In this document: piece by piece, positions 11,770-22,857 of the stretch
Layout: every line of letters begins with the position of its first letter
Numbering within the stretch: position 1 is the first letter of the stretch
Assembly (NCBI GenBank): GCA_002205965.3
Contig: NADL03000753.1
Coordinates: 744,001 to 808,000, forward strand
Direction of reading: 5' to 3'
DNA length: 64,000 nucleotides
From: Kappaphycus alvarezii
Taxonomy: Eukaryota; Rhodophyta; Florideophyceae; Gigartinales; Solieriaceae
Notes under the pieces: generated by a model
Told to the model about the DNA's origin: nothing
Databases searched by the model: none
What the model saw: only the letters and a program-made list of their open reading frames with translations
Translations under genes and position numbers: made by a program

Positions 11770-13624
11770 TTACAACTACAATTTAAGCTGCTGGATTTCG
11801 TGGCTTTTCCTTATTTATATTGAGCCGAGTGAATTTCATTTAATTTCATTCAATTCGCCGGTCTGTGGGTTCCAATATTCTTCTATTGTTTGTCCGTAAG
11901 TTTCTTTTTATAATTAAAGAAGCCTCGTGTAACTAATCATCTATAGCGTGAGCGTGTAGTTCATTCGGTGCAAGGCTCACAACAGCTGTAACAAGGGAAG
12001 CATCGAAATAAAAGTTTTTTTCTAATTCAATTTCGCATAATTTGCGGTATATTAATCTGCTTGGCCAAAGCTCTTCCTGTGTGATCGTAAAATGAAAATT
12101 TTCTGCGTTAACCAATTTACAATTGGAAGAAACCTCAAAATACAAAAAATGCAATTACATGATTTTCAATAATTCGTAAACGTACCCATATCATTAAAAG
12201 TACAGGATTTAGATGATCATTTTTACTAATTAAATTAAGAGTTCCGAAAATCAAAAAAAATATTACATACTCAAATGATCAAAAAGGGGTTTTGACTATG
12301 GCTACAGAGTAAACAGCCAGCCTAGGGCTGACTCTGGACTTTACTCCAAAATTTTGCTTAAAAACCTTTTGTTAAAGGCGACTTTAGTTAAAGCCATGTT
12401 CAACCGCCTGGATTCTTCTCTTTTACCCCATTACTGATCGTTGTTTATCCTGTATGATTCTCTTATTTTTTGTTTTACTGTCCCTAGTGGAATTATTCAC
12501 TATGAATGCAACAGAATCCGGCGTCTATATTCAATTTGCAACTACAAGGGTTTCGTGTCTGAAACTGACTCCATTCTCCATGGGAGACTGTAGCTAAGCT
12601 GCTTCGAACCGTATGGACCCTATGTCAAACAATACAGGTGAATTCGACTAGATCCTTCAATCTGTAAGGATTGTAAGAGTCCGTGATTCACTTTATACAG
12701 TACCAAATCGTTCAGGGAATCTCTGTTCTACCAAAGCACCGAATTACTCGCTAACGACGACTAAGCTTCTGCACTAAGGTTGATCAAAGGGGAAGCGGGA
12801 GTCAAGCATCCTGTGTGTCCTTGTGGCTGTGTGTTTTTGTCTCATTGCCTACGAATCCGTCTTGCTGAGAGAAAACTTGCGCATCCCACATTACACTACA
12901 CTCATACAATAAATTCAAAGTTCCAATTTGCAGCAAGAACTCCTAATATCACGTGACGAGCGCATAGATATAGATTATCGTTCCTACGTGCACAAAAAAC
13001 CCTTCGTCGGCGTGAATAATAAGAAAAACAGAAGAGAACCCACGGTGGGAAAAATACAGACCGTTTGATGTTCTTTTTTTATTCAGATTGAAAAAATATT
13101 TTTTCTTGAAGTAAGAAGTACTTGCCGCTTGTGGAGATGATTGGAATAATGCTCTTTTTGAGCATCAAAAAAATTTTCCCGAAACAACAGCACTAATGGC
13201 GTTGTGAAAAGAATTTTTCTACGCGGAACAGGAAAATGTGCTGACCGTGGATCCATTAATTACTCAGTAAGTTTTGTTTTTAAGTTAAATTCGCTACAGA
13301 TTGGCGTCGAGGAATTTCATAAGGTGCGGGGAAGATGACAATGGGAATATTTCTGGGCCGTCAAACGACACGAATATGCTGGCTGGATTATAGTGCAGCT
13401 TTGAATGGCAATCCTCATTTCGTCAACAATTGATTAAATTAAACACTTTAGATAGACTTTACTTATAAATTATTGCATCACAAGCAATTCCTTTTCCCCG
13501 CTTCTTTTCTGTTTCCAACATCTCCGCTTAAAGGCGTAGGAAAAAAGAGTTCATTTTAGGCGCTGAAGATCCAATGGCTTTATTTCGAAATTCATTGCTT
13601 TAAGGGAAGCAGAGGTTTAATGAA
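11770..13624. other. unassigned AT-rich stretch
   Basis: No gene is supported. A minus frame at 11933-12154 and short open segments at 13100-13240 show no recognisable motif. The part around 12480-12900 has more balanced composition and may be a decayed coding relic, but no domain could be named. Confidence 0.4.
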
Positions 13625-13800
13625 GAAGCTTCTCGTTTTGAGTTTGAAGAGAGGTGCCAAGCAAAAGACCGTGATAAAGAGTGGAGGAAAAAGGAGGAAG
13701 AAAGAGAGGAGGAAAGTAGATGGAGGAAATATTAAGCCGATAGAAAAGAGCGACTAATGAATCCCTTGTTTCATATGATGAATAGTCATCCAATGAAAAA
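13625..13800 (+). pseudogene. charged coiled-coil relic
   Basis: One plus frame without a start codon reads EASRFEFEERCQAKDRDKEW, followed by a Lys/Glu/Arg-rich segment ending RWRKY, a stop, then ADRKERLMNPLFHMMN. The heptad-like charged pattern predicts a coiled coil. Such tails follow Myb/SANT-like DNA-binding domains in some plant-like and transposon-associated proteins, but no such domain could be confirmed upstream. Treat it as a fragment of an unknown protein. Confidence 0.4.
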
Positions 13801-14524
13801 TTGGGGGAATTTTTAAAAGGTTTTCGGCCTTGTAGCCAATTTGAAATCGAGGAAATATTCCTTAGAAAAAACTGATGTTGGGAGCCATGTGTTGCGTAAA
13901 TTGCATATACTGAGTATCTATGTAGTGACTTTTAGTGTTCCACACATACATGAGAGCTGTAAGAATCAGTAATTCAAAAATAGGATTGAAGCCACTAGTA
14001 GTTGATTAAATAACTAAATTAAACTGGGTTATCTGTCTTGAAATGTTTTCATTTTAATTTTTTTATTTAACCTTAGGGAAAATAGGCTCATTATCAACTT
14101 CAAAGCTTTACTCGCCGATGTAGCTTGAATTCTATTCATCGTGACCATGATTTTTGCTCTCAGTATTCCATTCCTCCGCTTATTTTACCATAAATGGATA
14201 CAATGGCTTGCAATATGCAAAATCAGGTACACTGAGACCACTTGTTTCGTCATATATTTTTCCAGTTTGGCCACTTCCCCATTCTGCGATATTTTAATCG
14301 TGTAAGTATCCGGGAACGTTAACTGCACAATTAAATATGCGCCCGTTAGGAACAAATATAAACACAATTCTGACAAAATGATCAACTTTCCAACCATTTA
14401 GAGCATATTTTGTATATTAGTGTCTCCTTCTTGTTCCAATAAAGTATATCATATCAATCGGTAACTCACAAAGCATCTAAAAGGGTGTAATTCATGTTGC
14501 TTTAGTGAATAGAGATGTAGAACA

Positions 14525-14913
14525 GCCTATTTGTCGAGGCAAAAGGGCATTTTTCTGTGTTGGAGGGCCTCGAAAAGAGACATAATCAGGCGATATTAAA
14601 TCAAAAGGCTGATGTAAGACCTTTGGTAAGACATGAAGCATTTAACGATACCATTGCCGCAGCCTGTGTCGCACAAGGGCAGATCGCAATCGCTCGAAGG
14701 TCCCTGATAGAAATTAATCGACTGGGATAGGATTCTCAGAGCCAATTATTCTAGAAAGAAGGTTTTTCAAGCGATCAAAGAGCTACCAAAGCATATTTGT
14801 GCGAACAAAAAGAGGTTAACCAGGACGGTTAGTCAAGGGCTACAAATGAGTATCGGAGGAGCAGTGTCTACGACTTATGCTAAGTTAGAGGTACAGGAAA
14901 CTTTTCTTAGACC
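14525..14913 (+). pseudogene. unrecognised broken coding relic
   Basis: Two plus-strand open stretches without ATG abut with a frame change at about 14730. The first contains EAKGHFSVLEGLEKRH and AAACVAQGQIAIARRSLIEI. The second contains KVFQAIKELPKHIC and LQMSIGGAVSTTYAKLEVQ. Composition is more balanced and protein-like than the flanks. No family is recognised; a gag or transposon accessory protein is possible but unproven. Confidence 0.35.
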
Positions 14914-16079
14914 ATAATTTTGGCTTTCAACTTCGCAACTATTTGAGGCTGTACTTTAAGTTGTCGTCAACTTGCTTGGCCTCTCCTCAGGGAATCTATT
15001 TGCCCGCTTATGTAGACTTTTCGTCTTACCTTACAAGAGTTTCAAATATAACTACTAAATACCATAAAATTCAGTCAGGGGAATTCCATGGACTGGGATA
15101 GCTATAGGAAATATATTTCTTCAAGATGTATATGTTGGTACCATATTTATCGCCCCCAGCTATCAGCCAAGAGTGAAAATGACATGGCCAGTATAGAGAA
15201 GTTACATAATCGTACTTGGTATCTCCCAGAATCTTGGCATTCAATGACACCAGTTACTGCCAGATTATCATAAATTAACAAAAATAAACTATGAATTTGT
15301 CCCGGTCAACCAAATTAAAAAGAGGTAAATGTGGGTTGCTTTATATTTGAAAGATATGGTCCGTTGTGGCCGGTAAGAACCTAGAGGGGTAACGGTAGTA
15401 CCTCTTGATTTCTCTTAAAAGGCCGACTCAAGGCCGGTCAGCATGCTTTCTGCGTGGGACATTAAGGTCGCGGCAACTTGCCTTTGGTTAAGCACGGCTC
15501 GAAACTTTCCATAGAACTCAATCGCCCTAGCGACCAAGATCCGCGCGACATCGGTTAGCACCTTATAGGCTTCTCGGTGTCAACCTCAGAGAGTATGTAT
15601 AGGGCATGCGCGAGCCTAACTCTCACTGAAGTTGCGATAAAAGATCCGCTAAAATATATATTACAAATTCGGATACTATACTCAAAGTTGGTGATCTATC
15701 CTGATATTTTATCTGTGTACCCCTGCAGACCGTGTCAATGCCCTACAGCAGGAATTTTCGGGACGAACACTATGTGCACCCGCCAAATAAAAACTGCTCA
15801 ATTACGTCCTTCGCTTCTCCTATACAACGTTCCCCCTGCAATGTCATTGAATAAAACTATTTGGGTACCACTCGGTCCGCGAGTACAAACACTAACGGAT
15901 AGACGGACCCAGCTAACGATTCCCCGACCCATGAGGATGCAGAGTGGAACTGAAATAAAAAAATGCCACACATTTAGTTCGACTGAATTGACGTGATTAT
16001 GCGCCTGCATAATTACGATACATCACGAAGAAGACTACCAAAGCTATAAGAAGCATTCTATCAGAGCGATAGCGGGAAT
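14914..16079. other. unassigned, contains repeat copy C
   Basis: No secure gene. A 139-codon plus frame at 15577-15996 has no recognisable motif and is overlapped by other frames. The stretch contains dispersed repeat copy C at 15320-15450. Confidence 0.35.
15320..15450 (+). repeat. dispersed repeat, copy C (diverged)
   Basis: This shares the head block TTTGAAAGATATGGTCCGTT and a tail with GGCCGACTCAAGGCC and GCATGCTTTC, aligning in order with copies A and B but much more diverged. Confidence 0.45.
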
Positions 16080-17840
16080 CTTATCTTCCAGGAAGGGCGT
16101 CGTTGTAGAAATTAATCAGTGCTTGGACACAGATGGTAAGAACGGTTGCAGAGGATTATGAGTGGAAATCGTTTAGCGGGATGGACAACTGTATTGTCAG
16201 CAGACGAGGAACAGATAATTGTACAGCGACTTCTGTTTTTTGCGGGTCGTGGAGGTGCCCTAGTGTATGACTCACACCGATATATGATAACAAGGATTTC
16301 TTCGGATGGTCTTGCTGATTTCAAAAGCGGCACTCCTTGCCAGAGAACATAGCAGTTCTTTCACGCACGTCGCTTCGAACTGACATTTCGAGCTCAGGAG
16401 AGCAAAGAACGCTTAAAGCTAAATACAAGGGGTTACGAGCGCGATCGATTTTTGGTATACCTCTGAACATCGAAGGGCGACACCCCGATATCCCTGCCAC
16501 CCCAACTGAATTTGGGACATGGAAGAAACAGTAGTTGAATGCACATGGAACTAGAAGAAGAAGGTTTTTACTGCGGCTGATAGTCACGCAGGAAGGAAAC
16601 AGGCGTGAAAATACACCCAGGGGGCCTATAAACAAGTTAAAGCTGTTGCTTAGTTTTCTGGCAGTTGTTTTAAATTTGATCATTTCTTCATCCTGCAAGG
16701 AAAGATACTCAATGAGCGCTGATTTTATCCTGTTCGAGGCAATTTCGTAGAAGCCTATAAGGGTTTCTCCTCCCTTTTTTCTTCTCCAGAATATCAACCC
16801 TCGTCTTCGGCTGTTGTGAAGGTCACCGAAAGCGGTTTGACGTAAATGACTGTACTCCATGGGGCCATAAACACATCAACATTTTCATTCGGAAAATGTA
16901 GGAAACAAGACTTTAGTTCTAATTCTTGAATGGCGTCCATCTCGAAACAGATTAAATTGAATTTAGGAATGCAAGTAAAACAGTATTGTAGTATTTTTTT
17001 ACCTTCCAAAACGTCTCAAATCTTGCAGCTGTGCTATAAACATGTAAAAAATGTAAAATTCAAGAGTGGATGTCCGGAACTGCGAGAATCTTTTTGTTCT
17101 CAAGTAAAAGTAGACACTTAGAAGGTGATGTTAAGCTTGGCATGTGGCGCACACGTATTTTTAAGAAATAAAGCGCCGGAGATAATAGGGTACCTTGAGG
17201 AAACAGGTCTGTTCCCATTTGAAAAGGATTTTCCGCACCTAATTCGTACAAACCTTGATGAGGTGCTTTAAAGTGATCTAGTTTTAATGTGTAACTTCAA
17301 AGAATAGTCAAATCTCAAAGCTGAGAATGTGAGACGAACCAGTGATGAGAATACCCTTGAACTTTTCAAAGAAGCAATGAAGAATGCTTTATGACCAGCC
17401 AAAGCCTTTTAAAAGGGAAGTATAATACTACGAACCGCTGAGACGGCTAAGAAAATTTGCCTGTCGGAATGCGGCCCTAGAACTTATTCAACGGCAGTAA
17501 GTTCCAAACCCGATAATGTGCTTCATGCAGCGGGGGAGGTAGCAGACTGTTTCACTCTGGACGAATTCTTTGTATAACATGAAGCCGAAGCGCAACAGCG
17601 ATTTTCAAAAGAAGCCTAGAAGGACTATTAAAGGTAAAAGCTGTAACGGCGGTCCTTAGGAAGTTCGAACAAAAACATTCCAGACTTCAAAAGATAACAC
17701 GGTAAGACACCTTGGATAGTATTGTTGAAGGGCACCGCAAGTAGTTTATGTGCAGAGGGGTGGAGAACAACTTGTGAAGAAAAAAGCGAGACTGTTTGTT
17801 TATCGCTGGTGCTGTTGTAGATTTTGTGGAGGAGGCTATG
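16080..17840 (+). pseudogene. pogo-like DDE transposase relic 1
   Basis: Ordered fragments on the plus strand fit a pogo/Tigger-type transposase. The segment before the nuclease reads TTVLSADEEQIIVQRLLFFA and then ISSDGLADFKSGTPCQRT (16185-16350). The first catalytic region reads WDMEETVVECTWN at about 16513. The C-terminal region reads QVKQYCSIFLPSKTSQILQL (16970-17030), followed by CGAHVFLRNKAPEIIGYLEE and GLFPFEKDFP (17145-17230). The third Asp position of the LQP-x-D type reads Tyr (LQLCYKHV). Many stops and frame changes are present. The downstream limit is uncertain. No inverted repeats were found for this copy. Confidence 0.6.
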
Positions 17841-18331
17841 TGATCCTAAAACTTCATGCCGCTTTCAATATCCTGAATTGGCCTGCTTCATAATTTTTGG
17901 CTTTCTTGATCGAAAAAATAGTAATTGCTTAGTTGTCGGGAGTCTTCTGTCGTTTCCAGCTAATTTTGTTCGATTTTGGATGAAAAAAGTACGTACTGCA
18001 ATCAAGCGTTGGTTTCCAGGTGATCAGGCTATTTTTAATTACTTTTAGGGTTTTTTGTTACCTGTTAACAATCGACCAGGTCTGGAGGGGCATGGTATAC
18101 AGTTTTGGAACACATCAGACTGCACGGCTCGCTCGGCCACTTGCCTGACCATTTAAAAGTTGGGAAGGTCGGGTTCTTCAATATTTGAAAGATGCGAGTG
18201 GCTGCGTCCCAGGACGCTGCAAGTAGCCGACGTGGACCTCCCGGTTAGCTCTCAGCTAGCAATATAGTCGGATCCTGTAGCGGACACCTATTATACTGAT
18301 GCCATAAAGTTTCTCTCAGTATATTCCGTCA
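17841..18331. other. unassigned gap with a repeat head
   Basis: This lies between the two pogo-like relics. A head segment of the dispersed repeat family lies at about 18148-18195. The rest shows nothing recognisable. Confidence 0.4.
18148..18195 (+). repeat. dispersed repeat head, copy D
   Basis: ACCATTTAAAAGTTGGGAAG followed by GGGTTCTTCAATATTTGAAA matches the head that precedes copy B (at about 20935) in block order and spacing. The sequence diverges after GATG. Confidence 0.45.
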
Positions 18332-18608
18332 GCTGCACCAATCACTGTAATTAATGTGTGTTCAAAGTTGACGTGTGTCAGGGATTGTTTTTTGACACGT
18401 TAAATTTTGAAAAGCCCACGGAATTTTTGTAACACACATTAATTAATAAATGTCGTATACTATGAAAGGATAAATGAAAAGAGCTATCCGTTACGAAACA
18501 TGGTTCAGAATGACAGACCCATTATATATCGAAAAACAGAATGAAATACCCTCTATCCATTGCAATAGAATGGCAGAGGGTACCATTCAGTGGTAAGACT
18601 TTGCAGCC

Positions 18609-20279
18609 ATGCCGACTGATGGGCCATTAGATCGCCTGCTGCGATCAATTGCGTCCCGAACAAGCTCGGAACCAATGCATGAAGCTTGTCAAGCGGAATC
18701 TTCGCCGACACTGGACATCGCAGGGAACTCAAATCATTTCCCAACTTTGACGCCTCATAACAGAAAACCTCAGAACCGACCATCGCAAGAAAACAAATCA
18801 AGGAGTAGACATCACGACAACAGTCTCTCTGAGACACTGATGGTAACTAAATGGATGGTGGACGAATCACGTACAGCTGGGCCCAAAAAAGTTATTTCTA
18901 AGGCAGTGGCAAAGATTCCTCGGGTGTTCACAGGAACATCCAGTGCTAGATTATAGAAAGCTCAGCGTTGGTGGAACTTTAAGGAGAAAACAACACTTTC
19001 GCTGAAGAAAGGTGGGAGTAGGGGAGGAAACCTGGTTGGGTTGTCAGCGACAGGAAGGAGGAGAGTAAGTAGGAAAGCTCTCGATGGAAGGGGTCGCAAG
19101 CAATCTCCACGGGTTAATGCATTAGATCCATGCTTTTTCGAGGAGTTCGAGAGCCTTACTGCCGCAGGTTTGGAGTTTTCCCCTGCTGTACTACAGAAGC
19201 TTGCTAGAGATTTAATTAAGAATGCACCACCTCAGTCCGCTTTCTATAGGAATTTTTTGTAAAAAATGGCCTTAATCGAAGATAAATTAACGATTCGCTG
19301 GGTGTAACACTTCATGGTGCGCAGTGTTATTGTCTGTCGAGAACAAACTGGAAAACTCCGCACTAGTCCTGAGTCAAAACTCTTGATTGAGAAACTGGTT
19401 GATTTTCATATGGGTCAATTGAAGCTTCGGTTTGATGCTGGCTTATACAATGAGAATCATGTAGAGAATTTAGGTGAAACCCATTTTATTTTTAATATGG
19501 ACAACGGGAAAACACTCACACTCCGAGGATGTAGCGAAGTGAAGCACGCTGGTGTTGTGTCGGGAGGGAATAACTTCACTGTGATGGTGAGAGCGACAGG
19601 TGGTGTGAATGCTACTGTAGAAGTCCCGTTTATCATTTTTCGAAACAATAATCGGTCCTATCCAATTAGAGGTATTCCAGAAAATATCCCAGATGTTTGC
19701 TATCTGTCGCAACCAAAAATATGGATGGACGGAACGGTTTTCCTGGACTGAATGAAGGAGCCCAGGGTAATGTTAAAGAAAAGAGGCATTGTTTTGTTGA
19801 TAATTGCGGATGTTATGTCATTAATGCACCTGTTAAGGAGAAGCTTCGTGAGCTTAACACAACTATTCACAAGTTTCCTCCTAATGCTACAGATTTAGTT
19901 CAACCTGCAAACAGCTTCATTATCCAAAAGATCAAAGACATTTGGAGAAAACATTGGGATGGCTATAAGGCTTCATTTGTAAGGAGTAATAACTGGACTG
20001 AGGCAAGTGGATGTGTGGCGAACCCGGGAAAATGGTATCTTCGTTTGTGTGCTCAAGTTGTGAGAGAATTCAATTCTCTCAAAGATAAGAATGGGATTTC
20101 TTATGCGATTTCGTATGCGATTTCTTATGCGAGCTAAAGCAATGATCCGTACTGGCATGGCGTTTGATACTGATGGGGTTTGGCGTGAGTCTCAGCTGAG
20201 ATCAGAACTTCAAGAGATCATAGCAAAGCATAGGGTGCATTTTAACGGCCTTCCTGAAGATGATGTCCAGCTAATATAG
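18609..20279 (+). pseudogene. pogo-like DDE transposase relic 2
   Basis: The N-terminal part reads SETLMVTKWMVDE and KKVISKAVAKIPRVFTG; a TAG follows at 18955-18957, and the same frame continues with KAQRWWNFKEK. The frame recovers at 19041 (GRKQSPRVNALDP), then at 19314 (MVRSVIVCREQTGKLRTSPE). The DDE domain shows GETHFIFNMDNGKTL (19470-19510), FVDNCGCY (19793) and KFPPNATDLVQPANSF (19872-19920). Compared with the family pattern as remembered (DET..FN, DNC..H, QPaDSF), the first acidic residue reads Gly and the third reads Asn, so this copy should be catalytically dead even apart from the stops. It lies inside matching terminal inverted repeats. Confidence 0.65.
20095..20136 (+). repeat. 15-bp tandem repeat in transposase tail
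   Basis: Nearly three copies of a 15-bp unit (ATTTCTTATGCG type) encode repeated ISYA. They sit at the C-terminal end of one broken transposase frame. Confidence 0.7.
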
Positions 20280-20944
20280 AAACTGAAACTTATTGCTGGC
20301 TGCAACAATGAATACAAATTGTATTTTAGGGTGGTCAAACACTATACTGCTAGGCAAAAGTTCAAACACACAATAATATTGCAGTTACTAATTTATTGTG
20401 TGTGCATTACTAATGTGTCACACGTTAAATTGTGAATGTCGACCGTAAATTGAAGTTCAAAAATGATATGTACCATGTTGTACAGTGCATACTGTACGAA
20501 CGGACGTGTCCAATCGCGGGCCACAACTACAGTGACTTGGCAACTTCGATGACTTGTGCCGTATTTGACAGGTGGAAGTACTGGTGTATAGTGCTACCGG
20601 TAATACAGTACTTATCGAGCTATTACCTCTCCTATATTGCCATGCGAATGGCTATATAAGGCAGAGCTCTCCGCCCGATCGGGGCGATAGAAGGGACAAC
20701 TGAGGTACAGGAAAAAACGGTCAATCGAACTACCTACCTACCTGTGTGTCAACTATCTAAGGCAATCGGCCTAATTATACACACCAAATTCGGGACTGCA
20801 ACGGCATCCTGGGGGCTTTTGTACCCGTTCACTGTTTCTTCCTTTCCTCGCTCCCCCTCGCTGACACTACGCATACTACATAACACATTAACTACAGTGA
20901 TTGGTGTAGCAGATAAAAAAAAATTATCTGTTTAACCATTTAAA

Positions 20945-21092
20945 AGGGGAAAAATTTGGGTTAACTCAATGTATTGAAGATGTGGTCGGTTATAACCACG
21001 GTAATGCGTTATGCGGGATAAATCGTCACTGGTGGGTGACACTGCATGACCTTCCTTACAGGGCCGGCTCAATGCCAGCGAGCAGGCATGCC
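20945..21092 (+). repeat. dispersed repeat, copy B
   Basis: The head AAAATTTGGGTT is followed by GAAGATGTGGTCGGTT, TGCGTTATGCGG, TTACAGGGCC and AATGCCAGCGAGCAGGCATGCC, nearly block for block the same as 4308-4435. It lies directly outside the right inverted repeat of pogo-like transposon 2. Confidence 0.65.
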
Positions 21093-22857
21093 ATTTAAAA
21101 GTGAATGACGCTAGGAAAATGCTTTTTGGAAAGCCTTTATCATTAAATCAATCCGCAATTTGACGACTGTAACTTAATGCCTTTCAAGTAAAATACTATA
21201 TTCACTAAGCGGCGAGAGAAACGCATCTATTAAGAGATGGGACTGTACGAATTATCACAAACAAGAGGCATAGACACATAATTGGACATCTTTTCCACTG
21301 AAATAAGGAAAAAGTCACAAGGTCTGCGTTCCGGAAAGCAGTCCCGGTCTACTCCCAACTGCTCTCTTGTTAAACAATAAATTTAAGAGTCCGTCTTGTC
21401 AATACGGTGCGCGCGTTGTGTAGAGGTTCGCAAACAGAGGCGAAATCGAGAAGAATCGACAGATGGCGGTACCAGGTTTCGGGAGAGCTTGCGCGAAATG
21501 TCCTGGACTTTGTTTCGATATGCCAGGGCGCCAGAGCCTTGGGCTTCCTGCGTCGCTTTTTGGCGAGGGCCGGTTTAATCGGCGATGCGGTAGTGATTCC
21601 ATTGTCATGAACTGACACAATTCCAATGAAAATAGTGGAAAAGTTTGGGTTGTTCAATATTTGAAAAGGGGGAAATTTGGGGTGTTTTTAATCCATGAAA
21701 AATTTGGTCATCTGTTCCCTGAGGAACGTCGTGATGTGGGAAAAGGCTTACAATGTAAAGGATTGGCGGGAAGCCGTCAAAACGATATTTGTAAAGTAGA
21801 TTCATTTTCTGAGTAATGGATGGTATTGTACTCTACCTTGTTGACTTATTAGTGGACTGTACGAGACGAAATAGGGGTTGTGTTTACTGCGAGACTTCAG
21901 GGGGCCGAGAACCACGGGGATTTAAAGTGGGCGTTGTGTAAAGGTGAGGATGGCTGACGTCTTCATTCTATCCAGAAAGTTATGGGGACACCAGACGACA
22001 GACAGGCCACGTTAAACGAGACCATGGGCGCGGCATGCCGTTGAGTTATTTCTCAAAATCTTGAGGATTTGCCCCAGCAGTCAATCATGGAATCAACACC
22101 ACATGTATGAGGGACTACTGCAGGGGACGGCAAAATAAAGTACATGGCCATAGTAACCTTTATTCGCTCTAACGAGAGCTCCCGCTGTCTGCTATCACTC
22201 TGGATGCGTTAATTTTAAAAACATACCATCGCAGCCGACCGATGACTGAAACGGTGACGTGTATTCCAAACTGTTTGTCTGGCTTTTTCTTCAAATATAC
22301 TTCGCAAGTACTCCTTGTGCGAAGGGATTAGGTTCATGATCAGAACGTCGTTACGAAATATCTACATATATCGTTTTCACAGTAGATTCGGTATTACCGC
22401 TTGATTTACATTGCCAAGTGACCGGCAGAATCAGAAAATTGACTAGAGACTAGAGATTATAACAAAGACTGCGTATTCATTTGCAAATGAGGGTTAATCA
22501 CTGGACAATAAGACAAATGGTATATTCTCATACGTGCGATCGCCCTAAAAGCGAGCTCTGATTTAGCATATATTACTCGACAACATACCAACAAACGTTC
22601 TATTGGAAAGCGTGTTTCACTGCTAGATTATTCATGCTTCAGCAAACTAGATCATTCTGCACCAGACTTTTGCACTTCACACAGGGAAACTTACTTTCAC
22701 TGCTTCTTTTGAGTAAAAGCATTTTTGGAACTGCCTGTTGTGACGTTCTAGGTACTGATTAATTGACGCAGAAATTGGCAACAAACTCACGTATTGTTCT
22801 TTACAAAAACCCTGCAACACTCTGTACAATACCACTCTGCGTATAAACGGAAAGTAT
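21093..22857. other. unassigned stretch before the gene island
   Basis: No gene is supported. 21396-21610 has a more GC-rich, open character on both strands but no recognisable motif. 21640-21715 contains two head segments of the dispersed repeat family. The remainder may hold the promoter of the 22858 gene, but no clear TATA box was identified. Confidence 0.4.
21640..21715 (+). repeat. dispersed repeat heads, copy E
   Basis: AAGTTTGGGTTGTTCAATAT and then AAATTTGGGGTGTTTTTAAT followed by GAAAAATTTGGTC are two adjacent versions of the family head. The second is the closest relative within the window of the near-identical pair at 26907-26973 and 39119-39185. Confidence 0.5.

Larger units (their letters stand above)
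18332..20911 (+). mobile_element. pogo-like DNA transposon 2 with terminal inverted repeats
   Basis: GCTGCACCAATCACTGTAAT at 18332 and the inward-facing GCTACACCAATCACTGTAGT at 20911 form terminal inverted repeats of about 27-29 bp with a few mismatches. They enclose a broken transposase at 18609-20279. A TA target duplication typical of this superfamily is not obvious at the ends. The 3' part (20430-20880) is unusually long for a transposon tail and may contain a secondary insertion. Confidence 0.6.

Noticed and set aside
12595-12625. B-box-like GGTTCGAAG on the minus strand as a tRNA gene
   Set aside because: No acceptor stem, A box or cloverleaf could be formed around it.
15577-15996. 139-codon plus frame in the gene desert
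   Set aside because: No recognisable motif, overlapped by similar frames on the other strand; left within the unassigned stretch.
20100-20140. CRISPR-like or regulatory short tandem array
   Set aside because: Three 15-bp direct units without spacers, inside a transposase frame; a simple tandem repeat in a eukaryotic context.
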